Below, in pieces: positions 17,173-26,497 of a DNA stretch of 64,000 nt. Position numbers and translations under genes: made by a program. Under the pieces are notes generated by a model that was not told the DNA's origin, searched no databases, and saw only the letters and a program-made list of their open reading frames with translations. The DNA comes from Klebsiella ornithinolytica NBRC 105727 = ATCC 31898 (lineage in GTDB: Bacteria > Pseudomonadota > Gammaproteobacteria > Enterobacterales > Enterobacteriaceae). The first letter of the stretch is position 1, and the number at the start of each line of letters is the position of its first letter. The stretch is from contig NZ_BCYR01000016.1 of the NCBI RefSeq assembly GCF_001598295.1, positions 30,771 through 94,770 of the forward strand, given 5' to 3'.

Positions 17173-19218
17173 TTAATCCGCAAAGTCGCCGTGCTGACGG
17201 GCCACCAGCGTCAGGATGGAATAGAGCGCCACCGGCTGCTGGTGCTGGTTGAATATCTCTACCGCCCACTCCACCACCCCGGTGGCTTTCTCCTCGGCGC
17301 TACGCTGGCGCTTCACCGTTTTACGTTTGCAGGTCAGGCGAACCTGAATGGTATCGCCCGGCTTCACCGGTTCGATAAAGCGCAGGTTTTCCATGCCATA
17401 GTTAGCGATGACCGGCCCGACGCCGGCATCGACAAACAGCCCGGCTGCCGCGGAGATCAGGAAGTAACCGTGGACCACGCGCTCGCCGAAAATGGAGTCC
17501 GCGGCGGCAATCTTGTCCATGTGGGCATAGAAGTGATCGCCGCTGAGGCAGGCAAAATTGACGATATCCGCTTCGGTCAGCGTGCGGCGCGGCGTCAGCA
17601 GGCTATCGCCAGGCTGGATCTCTTCAAAATATTTACGGAACGGATGAATGCGGTCCTCGCTGACTTCGGCGCCGCGCACCCACTGCTGACCGATGGCGGC
17701 CAGCATCGTCGGGCTGCCCTGAATCGCGGTGCGCTGCATATAGTGTTTTACCGCGCGTAAACCGCCGAGTTCTTCGCCGCCGCCGGCCCGACCCGGCCCG
17801 CCATGCACCAGCTGCGGCAGCGGCGAGCCGTGACCGGTGGACTCGACGGAAGAGGTCTGGTTGAGGATCTGAATACGGCCATGTGAACGAGCGGCGCCGA
17901 GGATAAATTCACGCGCCAGCTCGCCGCTGGCGGTTACCAGCGTGCCGACCAGACTCCCTTCACCGGCGCGCGCCAGCGACAGCGCGTGCTCGCGATGCTG
18001 ATACGGCATCAGGGTGGCAACCGGACCGAAGGCTTCGATGGCATGCACCGCCGGTGTTTCATCCGGCTGCGGGCAGAACAGCAGCGTCGGCGGAAAGAAG
18101 GCGCCGGCGGCGTTAAGATCGGCCTGGCCGCCGAGCAGAACCTCGCATCCGGCCTGAATCAGCGCGTTGACGTTGTCCTGTACATCCTGGCGCTGATCCT
18201 CGCTGACCAGCGCGCCCATTTTTACCCCTTCTTGCGCCGGGTCGCCGACGGTCACTTTTTGCAGACGGGCAATCAGCGCTTCGCTGACCGCATGAACCTG
18301 GGCCTGCGGAACGATGATGCGGCGGATAGCGGTACATTTCTGCCCGGCTTTGGTCGTCATCTCGCGCACCACTTCGCGGATAAACAGGGCAAATTCCGGC
18401 TGTTCGGGAGTGATGTCCTCTCCGAGTACGCAGCAGTTCAGCGAATCGGCCTCCATGGTGAAGGGGATCGATTTCGCCACCAGGTTAGGGTGAACGCGTA
18501 GCTGCTGGCCGGTATGGGCGGAGCCGGTAAAGGTCACCACATCCTGGCTATCCAGATGATCGAGCAGATCGCCCGCGCCGCCGCAAATCAGGCTGATGGC
18601 CCCGTCCGGTACCAGCCCGCTCTCGACGATGGATTTGACCATCGCCTGAGTCAGCTGGGCGGTGGCGGTGGCCGGCTTGATAATGACCGGCATGCCGGCA
18701 AGCCAGGTTGGCGCCAGCTTTTCCAGCATGCCCCAGCAGGGGAAGTTAAAGGCGTTGATATGCACCGCGACGCCGGATTTTGAAGTCAGAACGTGGCGGG
18801 CGGCAAAGCCTCCCTGTTTCGACAGCGGGATCAGTTCATCTTCCGGCCACAGCGTATCGTCCGGTAGCTCGCGACTGCCGAGGCTGGCGTAGGTGAACAG
18901 CGTGCCGATCCCACCTTCAATATCGACCCAGCTATCGGCGCGGGTCGCCCCGGTTTGCGCTGAAATTGCATAAAACGCATCTTTTTCTGCCAGCAGGTGT
19001 TTCGCTACCGCTTTCAGCATCGCGCTGCGTTCGATAAAGGTCATGGCCTGTAACGCCTTAGCGCCGCGGTCGATGGCAAAACGGCGCGCCTGTGCCATAT
19101 CCAGCCCTTCGCTGGTGACTTCCCATAATGTCTCACCGCTGATGGCGTGGCGAATCGGGCGGGCGCGACCCCATCCGCTCTGCCAGACGCCGGATAAATA
19201 GCTGGCTAACTGCTGCAT
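17173..19218 (-). CDS. paaZ: Oxepin-CoA hydrolase / 3-oxo-5,6-dehydrosuberyl-CoA semialdehyde dehydrogenase
   Basis: Bifunctional ring-opening enzyme of the phenylacetate pathway, 681 residues as in E. coli. Residues 1-530 form the aldehyde dehydrogenase, with [22 protein letters not shown], a base Glu in FTMEADSLN and the nucleophile Cys in GQKCTAIRR (near 295). Residues ~535-681 form a MaoC-type hot-dog hydratase ([21 protein letters not shown]) that hydrolyses oxepin-CoA. The fusion passes the unstable aldehyde directly between sites. The gene is divergent from paaA and shares the PaaX-controlled region. Confidence 0.96.
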   Translation of the reverse strand: MQQLASYLSGVWQSGWGRARPIRHAISGETLWEVTSEGLDMAQARRFAIDRGAKALQAMTFIERSAMLKAVAKHLLAEKDAFYAISAQTGATRADSWVDIEGGIGTLFTYASLGSRELPDDTLWPEDELIPLSKQGGFAARHVLTSKSGVAVHINAFNFPCWGMLEKLAPTWLAGMPVIIKPATATAQLTQAMVKSIVESGLVPDGAISLICGGAGDLLDHLDSQDVVTFTGSAHTGQQLRVHPNLVAKSIPFTMEADSLNCCVLGEDITPEQPEFALFIREVVREMTTKAGQKCTAIRRIIVPQAQVHAVSEALIARLQKVTVGDPAQEGVKMGALVSEDQRQDVQDNVNALIQAGCEVLLGGQADLNAAGAFFPPTLLFCPQPDETPAVHAIEAFGPVATLMPYQHREHALSLARAGEGSLVGTLVTASGELAREFILGAARSHGRIQILNQTSSVESTGHGSPLPQLVHGGPGRAGGGEELGGLRAVKHYMQRTAIQGSPTMLAAIGQQWVRGAEVSEDRIHPFRKYFEEIQPGDSLLTPRRTLTEADIVNFACLSGDHFYAHMDKIAAADSIFGERVVHGYFLISAAAGLFVDAGVGPVIANYGMENLRFIEPVKPGDTIQVRLTCKRKTVKRQRSAEEKATGVVEWAVEIFNQHQQPVALYSILTLVARQHGDFAD

Positions 19219-19452
19219 GGTGAATCTCCAATATGTTACGTTAAATCTTTATAAATAGTTATTTTATGAATCATGAAATGCAAGCGACTATTTAATAATT
19301 TATTAACATTGTGATCGTGGGCGCGTCGTGTCTCGCCGCGGATGGCCTGTGTTGTCGCGGTCGACAGGCGATTTTTTGTAGTCATCATCACAAAAAACAC
19401 AAACAAAATTTGTGGTTTTATTTAACCTGAGTGTAACTTTTATAAAACAAAG

Positions 19453-19491
19453 TGATTCACAAATACGCATTTGTTGAATTTATTGGAATCA
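19453..19491 (+). promoter_or_regulatory. PaaX operator in the paaZ-paaA promoter region
   Basis: TGATTC (19453-19458) and GAATCA (19486-19491) form an inverted repeat with a 27-base spacer, matching the TGATTC-N26-28-GAATCA operator described for E. coli PaaX at the paaA promoter. It begins just after a TATAAA-like -10 element near 19441, so PaaX would block initiation until phenylacetyl-CoA is bound. The 286-bp gap also carries a GAATCA at 19268 on the paaZ side. Confidence 0.8.
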
Positions 19492-19504
19492 TAAAGGTGA
19501 TGAC

Positions 19505-20434
19505 GTGACAGAAGAACAACGCTTTGACCAGCGTATCGCGCAGGATACGGCCATCGAACCGCAGGACTGGATGCCGGATGCCTACCGCAAGACGCTGATC
19601 CGTCAGATTGGCCAGCACGCGCACTCGGAAATTGTCGGCATGCTGCCGGAAGGCAACTGGATTACCCGCGCGCCGACGCTGCGCCGGAAGGCAATTCTGC
19701 TGGCGAAGGTGCAGGATGAGGCCGGACACGGCCTGTATCTGTATAGCGCGGCGGAGACGCTCGGCTGCGCCCGGGAAGATCTGTATCAGAAGATGCTCGA
19801 CGGGCAGATGAAATACTCCTCGATCTTTAACTACCCGACGCTGAGCTGGGCTGATATCGGCGTGATCGGCTGGCTGGTCGACGGCGCCGCTATCGTCAAC
19901 CAGGTGGCGCTGTGCCGCACATCTTACGGCCCCTATGCCCGGGCGATGGTCAAAATCTGCAAAGAGGAGAGCTTTCACCAGCGTCAGGGGTTCGAAGCCT
20001 GCATGGCGCTGGCCGAAGGCAGCGAAGCCCAGCGTCAGATGTTGCAGGATGCGATTAACCGCTTCTGGTGGCCGGCCCTGATGATGTTTGGCCCGAGCGA
20101 CGATAACTCGCCGAACAGCGCGCGCAGTATGGCGTGGAAAATCAAACTGCACTCCAACGACGAACTGCGTCAGCGCTTTGTCGATAACACCGTACCGCAG
20201 GTCGCGATCCTCGGCATGACCGTGCCGGACGCCGATTTGCAGCTGGATGAAACGACCGGGCACTACCGTTTTGGCGCAATCAACTGGCAGGAACTGAATG
20301 AAGTGATTAACGGGCGCGGCATTTGTAACCACGAACGCCTGGCCGCCAAGCGTAAAGCCTGGGAAGAGGGGGCATGGGTGCGGGAAGCCGCGCTGGTGCA
20401 TGCGCAAAAACAACACGCCCGCGACGCGGCATAA
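19505..20434 (+). CDS. paaA: Phenylacetyl-CoA 1,2-epoxidase, catalytic subunit
   Basis: Carboxylate-bridged di-iron subunit of the PaaABCE multicomponent oxygenase that converts phenylacetyl-CoA to the ring 1,2-epoxide. The 309-residue product is nearly identical to E. coli PaaA; the diiron ligands are visible in the ferritin-like helices as [10 protein letters not shown] (Glu and His) and [10 protein letters not shown]. The start is GTG at 19505, after an AAGGTG-type site; the ATG five bases earlier meets a stop at once. First gene of the paaABCDEFGHIJK operon, repressed by PaaX. Confidence 0.97.
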   Translation: MTEEQRFDQRIAQDTAIEPQDWMPDAYRKTLIRQIGQHAHSEIVGMLPEGNWITRAPTLRRKAILLAKVQDEAGHGLYLYSAAETLGCAREDLYQKMLDGQMKYSSIFNYPTLSWADIGVIGWLVDGAAIVNQVALCRTSYGPYARAMVKICKEESFHQRQGFEACMALAEGSEAQRQMLQDAINRFWWPALMMFGPSDDNSPNSARSMAWKIKLHSNDELRQRFVDNTVPQVAILGMTVPDADLQLDETTGHYRFGAINWQELNEVINGRGICNHERLAAKRKAWEEGAWVREAALVHAQKQHARDAA

Positions 20435-20445
20435 GGAGAAGCATG

Positions 20446-20733
20446 ATGAGCAACGTTTACTGGCCGTTATATGAAGTATTTGTTCGCAGCAAGCAGGGGT
20501 TATCCCATCGTCACGTCGGCAGTCTGCATGCCGCCGATGACCAGATGGCGTTAGAAAATGCCCGCGATGTCTACACCCGTCGCAGCGAAGGCTGCTCCCT
20601 GTGGGTGGTGAAAGCCAGCCAGATCGTCGCATCCCAGCCGGAAGAACGCGGCGAGTTTTTTGATCCGGCGGAGAGCAAAGTCTATCGCCATCCGACTTTC
20701 TACAGCGTGCCTGACGGCATGGAACATATGTGA
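20446..20733 (+). CDS. paaB: Phenylacetyl-CoA epoxidase subunit PaaB
   Basis: A 95-residue subunit of the epoxidase complex, as long as in E. coli. It bridges PaaAC units and is needed for activity in vivo. Conserved blocks are VYWPLYEVFVRSKQGLSHRHVGSLHA and FFDPAESKVYRHPTFY. Two ATGs occur in a row; I chose the second (20446), with a GGAG site 7 bases before it. It begins 11 bases after paaA. Confidence 0.96.
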   Translation: MSNVYWPLYEVFVRSKQGLSHRHVGSLHAADDQMALENARDVYTRRSEGCSLWVVKASQIVASQPEERGEFFDPAESKVYRHPTFYSVPDGMEHM

Positions 20734-20740
20734 GGCAACG

Positions 20741-21496
20741 ATGAACAACCTGAATCCCGTTGCAACCTATGCGCTACGTCTCGGCGATAACGGCCTGGTG
20801 CTGGCCCAGCGCTTAGGCGCGTGGTGCGGCCATGCCCCGGAGCTGGAAATTGACCTCGCGCTGGCCAATATCGGCCTCGATCTGCTGGGCCAGGCGCGCA
20901 ACTTCCTCAGCTATGCGGCTGAGCTGGCGGGGAGCGGCGATGAAGATACCCTGGCCTACGGTCGGGATGAACGTCAGTACGGCAATCTCCTGCTGGTGGA
21001 ACAGCCGAACGGCAACTTTGCCGACACCATCGCCCGTCAGTTCTTTATCGATGCCTGGCACGTGGCGCTGTTTACCCGGCTGGTTAACAGTCGTGATGCG
21101 CAAATTGCCGCCATCGCCGCCAAGGGGCTTAAAGAAGTGCGCTACCACCTGCGCTTCAGCCGCGGCTGGCTGGAGCGTCTGGGCAACGGCACCGAGGTGT
21201 CGGCGCAGAAAATGCAGCAGGCGGTCGATGGTCTGTGGCGCTTTACCGGGGAGCTGTTCCTCGCCGACGCGCTGGAGCTTGCCCTTGTCGAGCAGGGTAT
21301 CGCCGTTGACCCCCGCGACCTGCAGGCGGAGTGGCAGAGTACGGTTCACACCGCGCTGCTTGACGCCGGGCTGCAGATCCCGCAAGAGGCGGCGTTTCGC
21401 CACGGCGGTAAACAGGGACTGCACAGTGAACATCTCGGGCCGTTGCTGGCGGAAATGCAGTATCTGCAACGCGCTTATCCCGGTCAGCAGTGGTAA
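20741..21496 (+). CDS. paaC: Phenylacetyl-CoA epoxidase structural subunit PaaC
   Basis: A 251-residue ferritin-like structural subunit that stabilises PaaA in the epoxidase. It shares the four-helix fold but lacks a working diiron set. Conserved features include WCGHAPELEIDLALANIGLDLLGQAR, FIDAWHVALFTRL and the C-terminal HLGPLLAEMQYLQR. The ATG at 20741 follows GAGGCAACG, 7 bases after the paaB stop. Three residues longer than E. coli PaaC. Confidence 0.96.
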   Translation: MNNLNPVATYALRLGDNGLVLAQRLGAWCGHAPELEIDLALANIGLDLLGQARNFLSYAAELAGSGDEDTLAYGRDERQYGNLLLVEQPNGNFADTIARQFFIDAWHVALFTRLVNSRDAQIAAIAAKGLKEVRYHLRFSRGWLERLGNGTEVSAQKMQQAVDGLWRFTGELFLADALELALVEQGIAVDPRDLQAEWQSTVHTALLDAGLQIPQEAAFRHGGKQGLHSEHLGPLLAEMQYLQRAYPGQQW

Positions 21497-21508
21497 CAGG
21501 AGGTGGCT

Positions 21509-22006
21509 ATGCAACGTCTCGCCGATATCGCACCCGCAGAAGTCCATGCTATCTGGGCGCTGTTAAGTGAGATCCCCGATCCGGAAGTGCCGGTGCTGAC
21601 CATTACCGATCTTGGCATGGTGCGCAGCGTGGCGCCGCATGGCGAAGGCTGGGTGATTGGCTTTACGCCGACCTACTCGGGCTGCCCGGCGACCGAGCAT
21701 CTGCTGGGGGAGATTCGCGCGACGATGGCTCGCCACGGCTATACGCCGGTGCATGTTGTCCTGCAGCTTGACCCGCCGTGGACCACCGACTGGATGAACC
21801 AGGATGCCCGCGAGCGTCTGCGCCAGTACGGCATCAGCCCGCCGCAGGGGCACGCCTGCCATGCCGGTCTTCCGCAGGAGGTGGTATGCCCGCGCTGCGG
21901 CAGCGTTCACACCACGCCGATCAGTGAATTCGGTTCGACGGCCTGTAAAGCGCTTTATCGCTGCGACAGCTGCCGTGAACCCTTTGATTACTTTAAATGT
22001 ATTTGA
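21509..22006 (+). CDS. paaD: PaaD, Fe-S cluster maturation protein for the epoxidase reductase
   Basis: A 165-residue protein with an N-terminal MIP18/DUF59 (SufT-like) domain (PDPEVPVLTITDLGMV, TPTYSGCPAT with its conserved Cys). A C-terminal four-cysteine zinc-ribbon-like segment follows (CPRCGSVHTT ... CKALYRCDSC). PaaD is not part of the purified oxygenase but is needed in vivo, probably to mature the PaaE cluster. ATG 21509 has AGGAGG 5 bases upstream and aligns with E. coli; the in-frame GTG at 21503 is rejected. Confidence 0.95.
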   Translation: MQRLADIAPAEVHAIWALLSEIPDPEVPVLTITDLGMVRSVAPHGEGWVIGFTPTYSGCPATEHLLGEIRATMARHGYTPVHVVLQLDPPWTTDWMNQDARERLRQYGISPPQGHACHAGLPQEVVCPRCGSVHTTPISEFGSTACKALYRCDSCREPFDYFKCI

Positions 22007-22013
22007 GGTTGCC

Positions 22014-23084
22014 ATGACGACGTTTCATTCGCTTACCGTCGCGAAAGTGGAGCCGGAAACCCGCGATGCGGTAACCATTACCTTTGCGATTCCCGACGCG
22101 CTACAGGCGGAGTATGCCTTCCGCCCGGGCCAGCACCTGACCGTGAAAGCCCGCCTCGGCGGGGAAGAGCTTCGCCGCTGCTACTCCATCTGTCGCAGCC
22201 GCTCGCCGGCAGAAATCAGCGTGGCGGTCAAAGCCATCGACGGCGGGCGTTTCTCCCGCTATGCGCAGAGCGATATCTGCCAGGGGATGGTGCTGGACGT
22301 GATGGTGCCGCAGGGGCACTTCGGCTACCAGCCGCAGGCCGGGCGCGAGGCTGACTATCTGGCGATTGCCGCCGGATCCGGTATCACGCCGATGATGGCG
22401 ATTATTGGCGCCACGCTGGCCACCGAAGCGAATAGTCGCTTCACCCTGATTTATGGCAACCGCAGCAGCAGCAGCATGATGTTCCGTCAGGCGCTGGCGG
22501 ATTTAAAAGACCGCTACCCGCAGCGGCTGCAGGTGGTGCATCTGTTCAGCCAGGAGTCGATGGACAGCGATTTGCTGCAGGGGCGCATTGATGGCGAAAA
22601 ACTGCACGCGCTCTCCGCCAGACTGCTCGATTTTAGCCGCTTCGACGAGGCCTTTATTTGCGGTCCGGCGGTGATGATGGATGAAGCCGAAACGGCGCTG
22701 CGCGAGCTGGGGATGGCGGAAAACCGGATTCATCTCGAGCGCTTTAATACGCCCGGAAGCAGCGTTAAACGCGCCACCGGCGTGCAGGCTGAAGGCCGCA
22801 CCGTCACGATTCGTCAGGACGGCCGCGATCGGCAGATTGCCCTCACCGCGGAAGATGACAGCATTCTGGATGCGGCGCTGCGCCAGGGGGCGGATTTGCC
22901 CTTCGCCTGTAAAGGCGGCGTCTGCGCCACCTGCAAATGTAAAGTGCTGCGCGGTGAAGTGGCGATGGCGGCCAACTACAGCCTGGAAGCGGACGAACTG
23001 GCTGCCGGATATGTCCTGAGCTGCCAGGCGCTGCCGACCAGCGGCGATGTGGTGGTGGACTTTGACGCAAGGGGAATGGCATGA
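22014..23084 (+). CDS. paaE: Phenylacetyl-CoA epoxidase reductase PaaE
   Basis: Electron-transfer subunit taking electrons from NADPH to PaaA. It has 356 residues. The ferredoxin-reductase part comes first (FAD-binding RRCYSICRS near residue 54, nucleotide-binding AGSGITPMMAII near 120), then a plant-type 2Fe-2S domain after about 265 with CKGGVCATCKCKV and a distal LSCQ Cys. It overlaps paaF by four bases (ATGA). Confidence 0.96.
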   Translation: MTTFHSLTVAKVEPETRDAVTITFAIPDALQAEYAFRPGQHLTVKARLGGEELRRCYSICRSRSPAEISVAVKAIDGGRFSRYAQSDICQGMVLDVMVPQGHFGYQPQAGREADYLAIAAGSGITPMMAIIGATLATEANSRFTLIYGNRSSSSMMFRQALADLKDRYPQRLQVVHLFSQESMDSDLLQGRIDGEKLHALSARLLDFSRFDEAFICGPAVMMDEAETALRELGMAENRIHLERFNTPGSSVKRATGVQAEGRTVTIRQDGRDRQIALTAEDDSILDAALRQGADLPFACKGGVCATCKCKVLRGEVAMAANYSLEADELAAGYVLSCQALPTSGDVVVDFDARGMA

Positions 23085-23848
23085 GCGATCTGCTGATAAC
23101 CCGTCACCAGCGGGTCCTGCTGCTGACCCTCAATCGCCCGCAGGCGCGAAATGCCTTGAATAACGCGCTGCTGACGCAGATTGCCGACGCCCTGGACGCG
23201 GCGGCGTCTGACCCGGATATCCGTGCCTGCGTGATCGGCGGCAACCGCCGTTTCTTTGCCGCCGGCGCCGACCTGAACGAAATGGCGGAAAAAGACCTGC
23301 CTGCCACGATGGATGATATTCGCCCACGTCTGTGGGCGCGGATTGATGCTTTTCCGAAGCCGCTGATCGCCGCTGTCAACGGCTACGCCCTTGGCGCGGG
23401 CTGCGAGCTGGCGCTGCTCTGCGACCTGGTGGTGGCGGGCGATAACGCGCGCTTCGGCCTGCCGGAAATCACTCTCGGTATTATGCCCGGCGCCGGAGGC
23501 ACCCAGCGTCTGATCCGCTGCGTAGGGAAAGCGCTGGCCAGCCGGATGGTGCTGAGCGGTGAAAGTATTGATGCGCAGCGGGCGCAACAGGCCGGTCTGG
23601 TGAGCGAGATCGCCCCGGCGCTGTTGACCGACGAATATGCCCTGAAGCTGGCGGCGACCATCGCCGGCCATTCGCCGCTGGCGCTGCGTGCGGCGAAACA
23701 GTCGCTGCGCCAGGCGCAGGAAGTGAGCCTTCAGGCCGGTCTTCAACAGGAACGCCAGCTGTTTACGCTGCTGAGCGCCACCGACGATCGCCGCGAAGGT
23801 ATTGCCGCCTTCTTACAAAAACGAACCCCGGAATTTAAAGGACGCTAA
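23081..23848 (+). CDS. paaF: 2,3-dehydroadipyl-CoA hydratase
   Basis: Crotonase-family enzyme of 255 residues that hydrates 2,3-dehydroadipyl-CoA to 3-hydroxyadipyl-CoA. The oxyanion-hole segments FAAGADLNEM and NGYALGAGCELAL are clear, as are the two catalytic-type glutamates in GAGCELALLCDL and FGLPEITLGIMPGAGGT. The start overlaps the end of paaE and paaG begins two bases after its stop. Confidence 0.96.
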   Translation: MSDLLITRHQRVLLLTLNRPQARNALNNALLTQIADALDAAASDPDIRACVIGGNRRFFAAGADLNEMAEKDLPATMDDIRPRLWARIDAFPKPLIAAVNGYALGAGCELALLCDLVVAGDNARFGLPEITLGIMPGAGGTQRLIRCVGKALASRMVLSGESIDAQRAQQAGLVSEIAPALLTDEYALKLAATIAGHSPLALRAAKQSLRQAQEVSLQAGLQQERQLFTLLSATDDRREGIAAFLQKRTPEFKGR

Positions 23849-23850
23849 TC

Positions 23851-24639
23851 GTGGACGCTTTTATTCTCAACGAAGTAGAACAGGGTGTGATGACGATTAC
23901 CCTTAACCGCCCGGATCGTCTTAACAGCTTTAACGACCTTATGCATCAGCAGCTGGCGGCCTGTCTGACTCAGGCCGAGCGCGATGAGAACGTGCGCTGT
24001 CTGCTGATTACCGGTGCCGGCCGCGGTTTTTGCGCCGGCCAGGATTTAAATGATCGAAACGTCGACCCCAGCGGCCCGGCGCCGGATCTGGGCCTGTCCG
24101 TTGAGCGTTTCTATAACCCGCTGGTGCGCCGTCTGGCGGCGCTGCCGAAGCCGGTCATTGCCGCGGTGAACGGCGTGGCGGCAGGCGCGGGCGCCACCCT
24201 CGCGCTGGGCTGCGATATTGTCCTCGCCGCGCGGTCGGCGAATTTTGTGATGGCCTTCAGCAAGCTGGGGCTGGTCCCAGACTGCGGCGGTAGCTGGTTC
24301 CTGCCGCGGGTGGCCGGGCGCGCCCGGGCAATGGGGCTGGCGCTGCTGGGTGAGAAGCTCAGCGCCGAACAGGCCGCTCAGTGGGGGATGATCTGGCAAC
24401 TGGTGGAGGACGCCGAACTGGCCGATACCAGTCGTCAGCTGGCCCGCCATCTGGCGACGCAGCCGACCTTCGGTCTGGGGCTTATCAAAAAAGCGCTCCA
24501 GGCCTCGGAGACCAACGGCCTCGATGCGCAGCTGGATCTTGAGCGCGATTATCAGCGTCTGGCCGGACGCAGCGATGACTATCGGGAAGGCGTCAGTGCC
24601 TTCCTGGCGAAGCGTCCTCCACAGTTCAGCGGGAAATAG
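23851..24639 (+). CDS. paaG: 1,2-epoxyphenylacetyl-CoA isomerase
   Basis: Crotonase-fold isomerase, 262 residues, that turns the ring epoxide into oxepin-CoA and also shifts double bonds later in the pathway. Seen: FCAGQDLNDRNVDPSGP (with the catalytic-type Asp motif of this clade), NGVAAGAGATLALGCDIV and FSKLGLVPDCGGSW. The two hydratase glutamates seen in PaaF are replaced, as expected for an isomerase. The start codon is GTG. Confidence 0.96.
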   Translation: MDAFILNEVEQGVMTITLNRPDRLNSFNDLMHQQLAACLTQAERDENVRCLLITGAGRGFCAGQDLNDRNVDPSGPAPDLGLSVERFYNPLVRRLAALPKPVIAAVNGVAAGAGATLALGCDIVLAARSANFVMAFSKLGLVPDCGGSWFLPRVAGRARAMGLALLGEKLSAEQAAQWGMIWQLVEDAELADTSRQLARHLATQPTFGLGLIKKALQASETNGLDAQLDLERDYQRLAGRSDDYREGVSAFLAKRPPQFSGK

Positions 24640-24642
24640 ACC

Positions 24643-26085
24643 ATGAGCCAAACACTGCAAACCGTCGCCGTGATCGGCGCGGGCACCATGGGGGCCGGCA
24701 TTGCGGAAGTGGCCGCTGCGGCCGGACATCCGGTTCTGCTCTACGATATCGCCGCCGAGGCGCTGACCCGCGCCGTGGAAGGTATTCGTCAGCGTCTGGC
24801 CGCCCGCGTGGCGCGCGGCAAGCTGACGGCGGATCAGGCGGATGCGCTTGTCGCCCGCCTTGTGCCGGTCACCGAGTTAGCCGCGCTGTCCGACGCCTGG
24901 CTGGTGATTGAAGCGGCGTCAGAGCGCCCGGATGTCAAAAAAGCGCTTTTCAACCAGCTGGCGGCGATCTGCTCCCCGTCAACGCTGCTGACCAGCAATA
25001 CCTCATCGATCTCGATTACCGCCATTGCCGCCGATGTCAGGCACCCTGAGCGGGTGGCCGGGCTGCACTTCTTTAACCCCGCGCCGGTGATGAAACTGGT
25101 CGAGGTGGTGAGCGGCCTGGCGACATCGCCGGAAGTGGTTGAACAGCTGTGCCGGTGCGTGACGGCATGGGGAAAACAGCCGGTACGCTGCCGTTCGACG
25201 CCGGGGTTTATCGTTAACCGCGTGGCGCGGCCGTTCTATGCCGAAGCGTGGCGGGCGCTGGAGGAGCAGGTGGCTCCCCCGGCGGTGATTGATGCCGCGC
25301 TGCGCGACGGCGGCGGTTTCCCGATGGGGCCGCTGGCGTTGACCGACCTGATTGGTCAGGACGTCAACTTCGCCGTGACCTGTTCGGTCTTTAACGCGTT
25401 CTGGCAGGACCGCCGTTTTCTGCCGTCGCTGGTGCAGCAGGAGCTGGCGCTGGCCGGGCGTTTAGGCAAGAAGAGTGGACAGGGCGTCTATCGCTGGCCC
25501 ATTGAGAGCGCATCGGTGCCGGCGCTGGCCGCCGTGGCTGAGACTCGCGGGGCCAAAACCGTCTGCACGACAGGTGACAGTGTCACCGGAAGGGTAGCGA
25601 TCGCGCTGGACGATGTGCGACTGCTGGAAACGGAAGGTGAAACCGCCCAGGCGCTGAGCGTGCGGTATGGCTGTCCGGTAGTGGTGTATGACTATTGCGC
25701 GGGTGACACCGTGGTTCTGGCAACGGCGGCGACGAACCCGGCGTCGGCGACCGACAAAGCGGTGCGCTATTTCCAGCAGCAGGGCAAGAAAGTGCTGCTG
25801 ATTGCCGATTATCCTGGTCTGCTGGTCTGGCGTACCCTCGCCATGCTGATTAATGAAGCCCTCGACGCGGTGCAAAAAGGGGTCGCCAGCCCGGAAGATA
25901 TCGATACCGCGATGCGCCTGGGCGTCAACTACCCGCATGGCCCGCTGGCGTGGGGCGAATCTCTGGGCTGGCAGCGCGTGCTGCGCCTGCTGGAGAACCT
26001 GCAACAGCACTATGGCGAAGAGCGTTATCGCCCCGGTTCCTTACTGCGCCAGAAGGCGCTTGTGGAGAAGCGTAATGAGCAATGA
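24643..26085 (+). CDS. paaH: 3-hydroxyadipyl-CoA dehydrogenase
   Basis: NAD-dependent oxidation of 3-hydroxyadipyl-CoA to 3-oxoadipyl-CoA. A 480-residue HAD with the Rossmann motif GAGTMGAGIAEV near residue 12, the catalytic HFFNPAPVMKLVEVV segment, and the C-terminal domain TPGFIVNRVARPFY, followed by a second C-terminal domain (residues ~390-480, MRLGVNYPHGPLAWGE). It is a few residues longer than E. coli PaaH (475). It overlaps paaI by 11 bases. Confidence 0.95.
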   Translation: MSQTLQTVAVIGAGTMGAGIAEVAAAAGHPVLLYDIAAEALTRAVEGIRQRLAARVARGKLTADQADALVARLVPVTELAALSDAWLVIEAASERPDVKKALFNQLAAICSPSTLLTSNTSSISITAIAADVRHPERVAGLHFFNPAPVMKLVEVVSGLATSPEVVEQLCRCVTAWGKQPVRCRSTPGFIVNRVARPFYAEAWRALEEQVAPPAVIDAALRDGGGFPMGPLALTDLIGQDVNFAVTCSVFNAFWQDRRFLPSLVQQELALAGRLGKKSGQGVYRWPIESASVPALAAVAETRGAKTVCTTGDSVTGRVAIALDDVRLLETEGETAQALSVRYGCPVVVYDYCAGDTVVLATAATNPASATDKAVRYFQQQGKKVLLIADYPGLLVWRTLAMLINEALDAVQKGVASPEDIDTAMRLGVNYPHGPLAWGESLGWQRVLRLLENLQQHYGEERYRPGSLLRQKALVEKRNEQ

Positions 26086-26497
26086 GGCCTGGCGCAACGC
26101 GCGCGCGATGTACGAAAAAGATACCTGCGCCAGAACCCTGGGCATCGAGATTATTGAAATGGATGACGGCTATGCGCAGATGAGCATGACCGTCTCGTCA
26201 GCCATGCTTAACGGCCATCAGACCTGTCACGGCGGGCAGCTGTTTTCGCTGGCCGACACCGCATTTGCCTATGCCTGCAACAGCCAGGGGCTGGCGGCGG
26301 TGGCTTCTGCCGCCAGTATCGACTTCCTGCGTCCGGCCTTTGCCGGCGACCGGCTGGTCGCCACGGCACGGGTGAAGCAGCAGGGGAAACTGACCGGCGT
26401 CTACGACATTGAAATCGTTAATCAACAACAAAAGATTGTGGCCCTGTTTCGCGGCAAATCGCACCGCATCGGCGGCACAATTACGGGAGAAGTCTGA
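26075..26497 (+). CDS. paaI: Phenylacetyl-CoA pathway thioesterase PaaI
   Basis: Hot-dog fold acyl-CoA thioesterase of 140 residues, equal to E. coli PaaI. It is thought to release CoA from stalled ring-hydroxylated or non-metabolisable CoA esters. The signature [16 protein letters not shown] contains the catalytic-type Asp. The start lies inside paaH and the stop shares one base with paaJ, so translation is tightly coupled. Confidence 0.95.
   Translation: MSNEAWRNARAMYEKDTCARTLGIEIIEMDDGYAQMSMTVSSAMLNGHQTCHGGQLFSLADTAFAYACNSQGLAAVASAASIDFLRPAFAGDRLVATARVKQQGKLTGVYDIEIVNQQQKIVALFRGKSHRIGGTITGEV

Noticed and set aside
19316..19336. CRP-like TGTGA half-site between paaZ and paaA
   Set aside because: Second half does not match TCACA; CRP control is known in E. 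coli but I cannot place the site.
19457..20632. 391-codon minus-strand frame over paaA
   Set aside because: Antisense shadow of paaA and the promoter region.
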